NCBI RefSeq assembly: GCF_030644225.1
Contig: NZ_CP128650.1
Coordinates: 1,374,001-1,438,000 of the forward strand
DNA length: 64,000 nucleotides
Origin: Selenomonas dianae
GTDB taxonomy: Bacteria > Bacillota > Negativicutes > Selenomonadales > Selenomonadaceae
Direction of reading: 5' to 3'
The first letter of the stretch is position 1. Every line of letters begins with the position of its first letter. The notes beneath the pieces are model-generated. The model was not told where the DNA came from. It saw nothing but the letters and a program-made list of their open reading frames with translations, and did no database searches. A program made the translations under genes and the position numbers. Positions 44,601-51,012 of the stretch are shown piece after piece.

Positions 44601-45872
44601 CTGTCCGCCGATGTCCAGCACGAAGCTGACCTCGGGACAGAACTCCTGCGCCGCGCGCAGATGGGCAAACGTCTCCACCTCACCGCCGTCCGCATGGAGT
44701 GCCGCCTTGACAATTGCCTCGCCGTAGCCCGTCGTCATCGCGCCCGCGATATGGGCATCTGCGGGCATGACGGCGTAGAACTCCCGCAGTGCGTCGATGA
44801 CGGACTGGAGGGGCGAGCCGTGATTGCTGCCGTAGGACGTGTGAAGCAGCTCCTTGTCCCTGCCGATGGCGACGAGCTTCGTCGTCGTCGAGCCCGCATC
44901 AATGCCGATATAGATCGACCCCCGATAGTCCGCAAGGCTTCCCCGCCGCACGCGGTCACGGTCATGACGCTGACGAAATGCGGCGTAGTCCTCCGCCCCC
45001 TTGAACAGGGTAATATCCGACGTACGCGTCTCTGTCGCAGCAGCCTCCTCCGCACGTGCGATGCACGCCTCCATCTCCCGCATATCCGTCACTCCGGCAT
45101 CATCGGAGAGTGCCGCGCCGACCGCGACGAAATAATTGCCGTAATCCACATCGACGACGTGATCTGTGTCGAGCTTCAATGTTTCGATAAATCGTTTCTT
45201 GAGTTCCGGGAGAAAGTGCAGAGGCCCGCCGAGAAAGGCGACCGTACCGCCAATGGGGCGCCCCTGCGCAAGGTTGCCAATGGTCTGGTTGACGACTGCT
45301 TGAAAAACCGAGAGTGCAATGTCCGCCTTTGCCGCGCCGTCATTCATAAGTGCTTGGATGTCCGTCTTGGCGAACACGCCGCAGCGCGAGGCAATCGCAT
45401 AGACACGCTTGCCCTGCTCCGCAAGTGCATTGAGGCCGATGGGATCGGTTGAGAGGAGGGATGCCATGTGGTCGATGAACGAACCGGTACCGCCCGCACA
45501 CACGCCGTTCATGCGCTGCTCGGGCGCATCGCCGAAATACGTGATCTTCGCATCCTCACCGCCGAGCTCGACGGCCGTCGTCGTTTCCGGGATAAGACGG
45601 CGCACCGCCGAGGCACAGGCGACGACCTCCTGTACGAACGGCAGTCCGATCCGCTGGGCGATGCCCATGCCCGCCGAGCCCGTGAGCGCGAACGAGAATT
45701 TAGCCTCTCCCACGACCGCTTTCAGCTGCTCCAGATTCTCTTGGAGTGCCTTGCCGATCTCGGAAAAATGACGCGCATAGTTCTTGTAGAGGATTTCATG
45801 CTCCTCGCCAAGAACAACCAGCTTGATCGTCGTCGAACCGACATCCACACCGACACGAAATGGGGATTCCAA
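41613..45872 (-). CDS. Giant 2-hydroxyacyl-CoA dehydratase activator-type protein
   Basis: About 1,419 residues. Two BadF/BcrA/HgdC-type ASKHA ATPase domains in tandem: VGVDVGSTTIKLVVLG near the start with ELGGEDAKI and MNGVCAGGTGSF; and IGIDAGSTTTKLVAIG (~residue 325) with FVLDIGGQDMKC and LNEACSAGCGSF. Then a DUF2229-like region with CGKCGNKCLI, and a C-terminal HgdB-like part. Such activators use ATP to push an electron into 2-hydroxyacyl-CoA dehydratases. Proteins with this long form are widespread in anaerobes without known partner enzymes. A TTG at 45872 with AGGTGG 7 bp before it is preferred; an ATG at 45896 lacks a good site. Confidence 0.87.
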   Translation of the reverse strand: MESPFRVGVDVGSTTIKLVVLGEEHEILYKNYARHFSEIGKALQENLEQLKAVVGEAKFSFALTGSAGMGIAQRIGLPFVQEVVACASAVRRLIPETTTAVELGGEDAKITYFGDAPEQRMNGVCAGGTGSFIDHMASLLSTDPIGLNALAEQGKRVYAIASRCGVFAKTDIQALMNDGAAKADIALSVFQAVVNQTIGNLAQGRPIGGTVAFLGGPLHFLPELKKRFIETLKLDTDHVVDVDYGNYFVAVGAALSDDAGVTDMREMEACIARAEEAAATETRTSDITLFKGAEDYAAFRQRHDRDRVRRGSLADYRGSIYIGIDAGSTTTKLVAIGRDKELLHTSYGSNHGSPLQSVIDALREFYAVMPADAHIAGAMTTGYGEAIVKAALHADGGEVETFAHLRAAQEFCPEVSFVLDIGGQDMKCFFVQDGSVGNITLNEACSAGCGSFIQNFAEGLHMTPAEFAGKAVDAKAPVDLGTRCTVFMNSKVKQAQKEGAEVADISAGIALSVVKNALFKVMQIKDVSTLGDHIVVQGGTFYNDAVLRALEHLIGKDVIRPDIAGLMGAYGAAILALEAGTERSSLLGADELGTFETKTSSYRCGKCGNKCLITMQQFPNGERYFTGNRCERGIGGEKRTDDTPNIYKFKYRRVFKHYKSPAEPRRGRIGIPRTLNMYEDYPFWFTFFDTLGYGVVISGKSSPQLFYKGMATIPSDSLCYPAKLAHGHIVDLVEKGVDTIFYPCEPHNMDDKPGSSANNFNCPIVASYAENIRINMDILREKNIRFIQPFLPINDRTRMIERLVEEFGKAEGIGKKEITAAVDAGYAEIEQYRQDVRDYGQQILDRIAETGEHAILLAGRPYHVDPEINHGIPEMIQSYKLPILSEDAVYHIPVQERRLQVVNQWSYHARLYHAAQFVAEHPNVTLIQLSSFGCGLDALTTSEVREILESHERIYTMIKLDEVSNLGAARIRLRSLIAALARRENPAYHEVPVIERPRFTEDCKKTHTILAPQMAPIHFELFRTTMRKHGYNVVIPPMPDKASVDLGLRYVHNDMCYPAIVVIGQLLAALKAGMCDADHTSIALFQTCGACRATNYLGVLRKALRDAGFPNVAVFAVRGLPEETDSFAFSREMMVDAIKAAIYGDLLMNVRNRMMPYELQKGATQAAFDKWMTRAKDELEHGSVFKFRRMVKDIVRDFDHIPIDEQLWKPKVGIVGEILVKYHPVANNDIEKVLMGEGAEVVMPDFVDFFLYSAYDPIAQHKLLAGSYKDRLFGRMFIKVIEFFRAPMRKALKESRHFRPPQSIDRTAELAARHVSLGNMAGEGWFLTGEMVKLIEEGVPNVVCLQPFGCLPNHITGKGVMHDLRKAYHGANITAIDCDAGSSEVNQLNRLKLMLAVAKERRPAKTDSVMQTNEIAKRR

Positions 45873-45922
45873 AATAACACCACCTAACGAAACCATATAA
45901 GGTTTTCTTCAATTAACCCGTA

Positions 45923-45959
45923 TTAAATAGGAAAGCCATTTTAGGCTTCCCTATTTTAA
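45923..45959. terminator. Terminator between the beta-CASP nuclease and dehydratase activator genes
   Basis: Hairpin AATAGGAAAGCC / GGCTTCCCTATT with one mismatch and T/A-rich flanks. It lies 79 bp after the nuclease stop. Confidence 0.6.
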
Positions 45960-46037
45960 CGTATTTCACAGTACTATGCAAGTGCAGCACGCACAGTTCC
46001 GTGGTATCCAATTTTGAACCAACGAACTTTATGTTCC

Positions 46038-47648
46038 TCAAATATTATATGGTGCGGCAAGTTTCTTGAAGTAATTGCGTGCCTTCTGCATCGTGCGAAT
46101 GATCGGCTCCATGAGCTTCGGCTGGCGGACGACCGTGCGAATAACCGCCTTGCGCAGTTGGCGATACTCCGCATCAAAGTCGCGCATGACATCCTCCATC
46201 TCCGCCTCAACCGAAACGGATGGGATGTTCGAGTGGATGAGATTCGCGCTCCGTCCCTGAATGGTCACGGTATCGCCGAGGAACGGTGCGTACACTTCCA
46301 GACCAAGTTCCTCCTGTATCCGCTCCTTAAGCGCCTCCTGCGCCTGTCCCTCACCGTGGACAAGGAACACCTTCGCGGGGCGCGGCTCTTTGATCGAGCG
46401 CATCCAGTCCACGATCTGCTCCGCATCCGCATGAGCCGAAAACCCTTCGAGCACTTGAATCTGTGCCTTCACCGCGATTTCCTCGCCGAGTACGCGCACG
46501 CGTTTGATCCCGTCCACGAGCCGCCGCCCAAGGCTTCCCTCCGCCTGATAGCCGACAAAGAGAATCGTAGACTCGGGACGCCAGAGATTGTGCTTGAGGT
46601 GGTGAAGCACGCGCCCCGCATCCGCCATGCCCGAAGCAGAGAGGATGATCGCCGAGCCCTCGGCGGAGTTCAGTGCACGCGACTCCGCCGCCGTTTCGGC
46701 AATGCGTACCTGCGGAAATGCGGGGATCGACCCCTGCTCACCAAAGAACGCGATCGTCTCCTCGTCGAAGTCCTCATAGTTCTTGAGAAAGACACGCGTC
46801 GCTTGGATCGCAAGCGGACTGTCGATGATGATGGGAATATCCCCGTCGAGCCGTCCCTCCTTCCACAGATTGTAAAAATAGTAGAGGAGCGTCTGTGTCC
46901 GCCCGACGGCAAAGGATGGGATGATGACATTGCCGCCGCGATCCATCGTGTCGCGGATGACCTCAAGGAGCGCCGACTCCTTGTCATAGTCGCGGTGAAT
47001 CCGGTCGCCGTAGGTGGACTCGACAAGCAGGAAGTCTGCGCCCGCAATCGCCTCGGGGTCACGCAGGATGGGTTGATTTGGCTGCCCAAGATCGCCCGAA
47101 AAGACGAGCTTTGTTTCCTGATCGTTCTCCACCACGACGATTTCGAGAATCGCCGACCCGAGGATATGTCCTGCGTCGCGAAAGGTGAGCTGCAGATCAT
47201 CCACCGCGATGGTGGATTGATAGGCGACGGGTTCAAACAGCTCCAGTGCGGCAAAGGCATCCGCCTGTGTGTAAAGCGGCGTGATGGGAGCCTCGCTGCG
47301 GCGTGCATTCTTGCGGTTCATGATTTCCGCATCGCTCTCCTGGATGTGCGCCGAGTCCGGCAGCATGATGCGGACGAGATCGCAGGTGGAGCGTGTCGCA
47401 TACACCTTGCCGCGAAACCCCTCGCGCACAAGACGCGGAATGCGCCCGCAGTGGTCGATGTGCGCGTGCGTCAGAAAGACTGCCTCGATCTCGGCGGGAT
47501 TGAACGGAAAATCCTCATAGTTCATCTCACGCAGGCGGCGGGTCCCCTGATACATTCCGCAGTCCACGAGATACCTGTGGTCGCCCACATGAAGCAGATA
47601 GCACGAGCCGGTGACAACGTGCGCCGCACCCAAAAATTCGAGCCGCAT
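46038..47648 (-). CDS. Metallo-beta-lactamase/beta-CASP RNA nuclease
   Basis: 536 residues from the ATG at 47648 (GGGAGG 7 bp upstream). Metallo-beta-lactamase motif LTHAHIDHCG, further ligands DAGHILGSA and FSGDLGQ, the beta-CASP part with VESTYGDR and SGMADAGR, and the late histidine in GFSAHADAEQIVDW. This is the CPSF73/YSH1-type nuclease branch found in bacteria and archaea, which cleaves RNA. The last ~90 residues are a helical extension with no recognised domain. Cellular substrate unknown. Confidence 0.88.
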   Translation of the reverse strand: MRLEFLGAAHVVTGSCYLLHVGDHRYLVDCGMYQGTRRLREMNYEDFPFNPAEIEAVFLTHAHIDHCGRIPRLVREGFRGKVYATRSTCDLVRIMLPDSAHIQESDAEIMNRKNARRSEAPITPLYTQADAFAALELFEPVAYQSTIAVDDLQLTFRDAGHILGSAILEIVVVENDQETKLVFSGDLGQPNQPILRDPEAIAGADFLLVESTYGDRIHRDYDKESALLEVIRDTMDRGGNVIIPSFAVGRTQTLLYYFYNLWKEGRLDGDIPIIIDSPLAIQATRVFLKNYEDFDEETIAFFGEQGSIPAFPQVRIAETAAESRALNSAEGSAIILSASGMADAGRVLHHLKHNLWRPESTILFVGYQAEGSLGRRLVDGIKRVRVLGEEIAVKAQIQVLEGFSAHADAEQIVDWMRSIKEPRPAKVFLVHGEGQAQEALKERIQEELGLEVYAPFLGDTVTIQGRSANLIHSNIPSVSVEAEMEDVMRDFDAEYRQLRKAVIRTVVRQPKLMEPIIRTMQKARNYFKKLAAPYNI

Positions 47649-47769
47649 AAAATATCCTCCCTTCGGATTTACAGAAACACGGATCATGTCTGCGCTTTCT
47701 CACGCATTCTCTCGTATCATGTTTATACTTATAAAATTCGGAATCCAGCAAAAAATTCCTGCATTTTCA

Positions 47770-47798
47770 TTTACATTTTCCATGTTTTGATTTATCCT
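47770..47798 (+). promoter_or_regulatory. Promoter of the HEPN/MNT pair
   Basis: TTTACA (47770-47775), 17 bp, TATCCT (47793-47798), 54 bp before the antitoxin ATG. Confidence 0.5.
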
Positions 47799-47851
47799 AA
47801 ACATAATAAGCGCACACGCAGGAACAACGAACTTTCAGAGGAAGTGCTGTT

Positions 47852-48139
47852 ATGCTGTCCATTCCAAGGATACGGGAGTGCATTGCTCCCATATGTAAAA
47901 AGTACCCCATACAAAAAGCCTATCTTTTCGGTTCTTATGCGCGTGGCAATGCCACAGAAAAAAGTGATGTCGACCTTCGCATTGAAGGGGATATTACAAG
48001 TTTCTTCATGCTTGGCGGCATCTATTCAGAGCTCTCCGATGCACTGGGAACAGAACTCGATTTGCTGAGCAGGCTCCCTGATTCGGAGGCGTTCAAGAAA
48101 AATCTAAGGAAAGACGAGGTTTTGCTCTATGAACGATAG
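47852..48139 (+). CDS. MNT-type nucleotidyltransferase antitoxin
   Basis: 95 residues of the minimal nucleotidyltransferase fold. The catalytic signature is GSYARGNATEKSDVDLRIEG, with both metal-binding aspartates, and a third acidic residue in GTELDLLS. In HEPN/MNT modules this enzyme adds AMP residues to the HEPN toxin and silences it. GAGGAAG precedes the ATG. It overlaps the HEPN gene by 11 bp. AT content is higher than in the flanking genes, suggesting acquisition by transfer. Confidence 0.88.
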   Translation: MLSIPRIRECIAPICKKYPIQKAYLFGSYARGNATEKSDVDLRIEGDITSFFMLGGIYSELSDALGTELDLLSRLPDSEAFKKNLRKDEVLLYER

Positions 48140-48482
48140 AGATCGTCATATTCTTGAGCATATCCTGCGGCATTGTGAGGAAATCATCGAGACTGTAGAT
48201 CGTTTTGATTTTTCGAAGGAGAACTTCAAACACGATCATGTTTTTTATAATGCCTGTTCTATGGCTCTCTTTCAGATTGGTGAGCTTTCCAAACGGATGT
48301 CCGAGGAGTTCAAAAGCAGTCATACAGAAGTTCCTTGGGCTGAAATGAGAGGCATGAGAAATCTCTTTGCCCACGAATATGAGTCGGCAGATAAGGAACT
48401 GCTGTGGAAAACGATCACAAACGATATTCCTAAACTGAACAAACAACTGCAAGAAATCTATTCATGCAATATGGAGGATTAG
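48129..48482 (+). CDS. HEPN-domain ribonuclease toxin (DUF86, HepT-like)
   Basis: 117 residues, all helical. The HEPN catalytic motif Rx4H is present as RNLFAH, followed by EY, the site modified by the cognate MNT enzyme in related pairs (RxxxxHxY form). HEPN toxins cut RNA. It starts inside the 3' end of the antitoxin gene, and the next gene starts 2 bp after its stop. It appears intact. Confidence 0.88.
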   Translation: MNDRDRHILEHILRHCEEIIETVDRFDFSKENFKHDHVFYNACSMALFQIGELSKRMSEEFKSSHTEVPWAEMRGMRNLFAHEYESADKELLWKTITNDIPKLNKQLQEIYSCNMED

Positions 48483-48484
48483 TC

Positions 48485-49345
48485 ATGAAAAAAATTGGCT
48501 TTATCGGGCTTGGCATCATGGGCGCAGCGATGGCGGGACATCTCATGGATGCAGGCTACGAGCTCAGCGTCTACAACCGCACGAAATCCAAGGCGGACGC
48601 ACTCGTCGCGCGCGGTGCAAAATACTGTGAAAGTCCCGGCGCATGTGCACATGGCCAGGATGCTGTCATCACCATCGTCGGCTATCCGAAGGATGTGGAG
48701 GAGATCTACCTCGGCGCAAACGGCATCCTCGCAAATCTGACGGAGGGCGCATACACCGCCGATATGACGACCTCCTCCCCCGCCCTTGCCGAGCGTATCT
48801 ATGCGGAGGCAAAAAAACGCGACATCCATGCGCTCGACGCCCCCGTCACAGGCGGCGACATGGGGGCACGCAATGCCACGCTGAACATCCTCGTCGGCGG
48901 AGATGAAGAGGCATTCAAGGAAATGCTGCCTGTCTTTGCCGCAATGGGCAAAAACATTGTCTACGAGGGCGGCGCAGGTGCGGGACAAAAGACCAAGGCG
49001 GCGAATCAGATCGCCATCGCGGGTGCGCTTGCGGGTGCGTGCGAGGCATTTGCCTATGCACGCGCAGCAGGACTTGACCTTGAGAAGGTCTACGCCTCCA
49101 TCTCGGGCGGCGCGGCGGCGAGCTTCCAGATGAGCAACATGGTACGCATGGCGCTCGACGGCAACTTTGCCCCCGGCTTTATGATCAAGCACTTCGTCAA
49201 AGATATGGCAATCGGCGCAGAGACGGGAAAGGCTTACGGCGCGACGCTCCCCGTCCTTGAGCAGGTGCTCCGCGAGGCACGTGCCATCGAGGAGCGCGGC
49301 GGCGGAGCGGACGGCACGCAGAGCTTGCTGAAGTATTACGAGTAA
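48485..49345 (+). CDS. Beta-hydroxyacid dehydrogenase (tartronate semialdehyde reductase-like)
   Basis: 286 residues from the ATG at 48485. N-terminal NAD(P)-binding IGFIGLGIMGAAMAGHL, the substrate motif LDAPVTGGDMGARNATL, and the catalytic lysine in GAGQKTKAANQI. The family includes 2-hydroxy-3-oxopropionate and 3-hydroxyisobutyrate reductases; the substrate cannot be decided from sequence. It sits 2 bp after the HEPN toxin gene but its GC-rich codon use is like the chromosome, so the toxin pair probably inserted upstream of it. Confidence 0.87.
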   Translation: MKKIGFIGLGIMGAAMAGHLMDAGYELSVYNRTKSKADALVARGAKYCESPGACAHGQDAVITIVGYPKDVEEIYLGANGILANLTEGAYTADMTTSSPALAERIYAEAKKRDIHALDAPVTGGDMGARNATLNILVGGDEEAFKEMLPVFAAMGKNIVYEGGAGAGQKTKAANQIAIAGALAGACEAFAYARAAGLDLEKVYASISGGAAASFQMSNMVRMALDGNFAPGFMIKHFVKDMAIGAETGKAYGATLPVLEQVLREARAIEERGGGADGTQSLLKYYE

Positions 49346-49389
49346 AACGAATTCAAACCTTGGTGATACTGTATATTTTCTACATTGAC

Positions 49390-49475
49390 GTGGTATAATG
49401 CCCCGAAGCGAACCTTAGTGAAGCAAGCGCACGACCGCTTGCGTAACTCCGTGTTCGCGAGGGGCATTACACCAC
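49390..49475. other. 86-bp interrupted palindrome with inner hairpin
   Basis: Outer arms GTGGT-a-TAATGCCCC-gaa-GCGAAC (49390-49413) and GTTCGC-ga-GGGGCATTA-c-ACCAC (49453-49475) give 20 paired bases with small bulges. Inside, GCAAGCG-cacgac-CGCTTGC (49423-49442) forms a perfect 7-bp hairpin. No T run follows. It lies between two convergent genes and matches no RNA family I recognise. Confidence 0.6.
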
Positions 49476-49496
49476 AAAGTACAAAACACTGTTCCC

Positions 49497-50183
49497 CTAA
49501 GCACGCCACAACTCCACCAACTCCTCTGCGGCACTGTACGGATGCTCCGCCCCCGCAACGGCACTGACGACAAAGAAGCCCTCCACGCCCGTCGCTTTGA
49601 GGGCAGGTAAATCCGCCGCCTTGACCCCGCCGCCTACAACTACGGGTACGGGGCTGACGCGGTGCAGCTCCGCAAGCTCATCGAAACTGCGCGTCACAAT
49701 TGCGCCCGAGGCGGTACGCCCCGCCTCGGGCTTTGTCGGCGTCGCGTGCAGCGGGCCCGCACCGAAGTAGTCGATGCACGCAGTATCGCAGTGCGACACG
49801 TAGTCGAGCAGCTCCGTTGTACGTGCGGAGAGACCGACAACCGCATCCGCACCGAGATATTTGCGGCAAACATCGGGCGGGATGTCCGTCTGTCCGACGT
49901 GCACGCCATCCACCTTGATCCCCTGCTCCCGCGCCGCGAGTACAACATCCAGACGATCATTGACAACGAGTGTCACAGCATCCGACTTCTCCTGCGCAGC
50001 GATCACATCCGCCGCCGCACGCGTGAGCTCGATCACCTCGCGGGCATCCGCGCCCTTTTCCCGAATCTGAACAAAGGTGAAGCCCGCGCAAACAGCCTCT
50101 GCGACAACACGCGCCACGGAGCGTCCGTGCGTGTTCTCAGAGCCAATCACAAGATAGGCGGACAGATCAAATTTACTACACAT
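49497..50183 (-). CDS. thiE: Thiamine-phosphate synthase
   Basis: 228 residues. ThiE TIM barrel: VQIREKGADAREVIEL near the start, VNDRLDVVLAAREQGIKVDGVHVGQTD, and PVVVGGGVKAADLPALKATGVEGFFVV at the phosphate site. Joins the pyrimidine and thiazole halves of thiamine. It stands alone, without thiD/thiM, and no TPP riboswitch is seen upstream. AGGAGG precedes the ATG. With ThiT at 32 kb it suggests mixed salvage and synthesis of thiamine. Confidence 0.92.
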   Translation of the reverse strand: MCSKFDLSAYLVIGSENTHGRSVARVVAEAVCAGFTFVQIREKGADAREVIELTRAAADVIAAQEKSDAVTLVVNDRLDVVLAAREQGIKVDGVHVGQTDIPPDVCRKYLGADAVVGLSARTTELLDYVSHCDTACIDYFGAGPLHATPTKPEAGRTASGAIVTRSFDELAELHRVSPVPVVVGGGVKAADLPALKATGVEGFFVVSAVAGAEHPYSAAEELVELWRA

Positions 50184-50200
50184 GGGTATAACCTCCTAAT

Positions 50201-50230
50201 AAAAATCCCCGCCAACCGGCGGGGATTTTT
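50201..50230. terminator. Terminator downstream of rubrerythrin
   Basis: Perfect 13-bp stem AAAAATCCCCGCC-aacc-GGCGGGGATTTTT. Suits the minus-strand rubrerythrin transcript, after the palindromic repeat. Confidence 0.88.
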
Positions 50231-50234
50231 TCTG

Positions 50235-50298
50235 TTAAGGAAGCACTGATAAATTCAGCACCAACTCGGCGGACTTCATTTTATCAGCGATTCCTTAA
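50235..50298. repeat. Dispersed palindromic repeat, full copy 2
   Basis: TTAAGGAAGCACTGATAAA ... TTTTATCAGCGATTCCTTAA: 64 bp, best-preserved palindrome of the family, with core CTCGGCGGACTT. Located between a terminator and the 3' end of rubrerythrin. Confidence 0.8.
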
Positions 50299-50309
50299 AG
50301 CCGTATGGC

Positions 50310-50843
50310 TCAGTAGTTCTGCACAACCTGCTGGAAGAAGGACTGCGGGTGGTCACAGACCGGGCACTTCATCGGTGCCTTCGGGCTCTCGCAGACATAG
50401 CCGCAGTTGAGGCACTGCCAAATGATCTTCTCATCACGTGCGAAGACCGTGCCCTCATCCACCTTCTGCAGGAGGAGTTTGTAGCGGGCATCGTGCTCCT
50501 TCTCAATCTTGCCGACAGCATCAAAGAGACGCGCAATCTTGTCGAACCCTTCCTCACGTGCCACGCGCGCGAACTCGGGGTACATGCTCGTCCACTCCTC
50601 ATTCTCTCCGGAGGCGGCGTCCGCGAGGTTCGCCTTTGTGTCACCGACACCATGCACGAGCTTGAACCAGATCTTTGCGTGCGCCTTCTCGTTGACTGCC
50701 GTCTCCGTGAAGATGTTCGAGATCTGAACATAGCCGTCCTTCTTCGCCTGCGACGCGTAGTAGAGATACTTCGTGTGCGCCTGCGATTCGCCGGCAAATG
50801 CCGCCCAGAGGTTCTTTTCGGTCTGTGATCCCTTGAGTTCCAT
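50310..50843 (-). CDS. rbr: Rubrerythrin
   Basis: 177 residues from the ATG at 50843 (AAAGGAG upstream). N-terminal four-helix di-iron domain (GSQTEKNLWAAFAGESQAHT, with the second ExxH later in GKIEKEHDARY) and a C-terminal rubredoxin domain with two CxxC pairs (CLNCGYVCES, CPVCDHPQSFF). Reduces hydrogen peroxide in anaerobes using rubredoxin electrons. Neighbouring ahpC and perR point to an oxidative stress role. Confidence 0.95.
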   Translation of the reverse strand: MELKGSQTEKNLWAAFAGESQAHTKYLYYASQAKKDGYVQISNIFTETAVNEKAHAKIWFKLVHGVGDTKANLADAASGENEEWTSMYPEFARVAREEGFDKIARLFDAVGKIEKEHDARYKLLLQKVDEGTVFARDEKIIWQCLNCGYVCESPKAPMKCPVCDHPQSFFQQVVQNY

Positions 50844-50975
50844 AATGCTCTCCTTTTTCCAAAACAAATACACAACAATATATCAACAGGCGAAAAAGCC
50901 GCCGTTCCATGCCTTGCTCAGGGGCATGAGCGGTATTCATACGCCTTGATTGATCGAGAAAACTGATCCATGCCG

Positions 50976-51012
50976 TACGACGGCGATCCCTTTTATCGGA
51001 TCAGCGATTCCC
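50976..51012. repeat. Fragment of the dispersed repeat overlapping a gene end
   Basis: ACGGCGATCCCTTTTATCGGATCAGCGATTCCCC-like sequence matches the right half of the full copies with changes. Its TCAGCGATTCC part encodes the last codons and stop of the AhpF-like gene on the minus strand. Confidence 0.5.

Noticed and set aside
46014-48068. 684-codon plus-strand open frame over the beta-CASP nuclease gene
   Set aside because: Antisense shadow that also runs into the toxin-antitoxin genes in another frame.
49390-49475. Integron attC site or tRNA gene
   Set aside because: Arms do not carry the RYYYAAC/GTTRRRY cores in the right places and no tRNA arms or CCA/TTCGA loop can be laid out.
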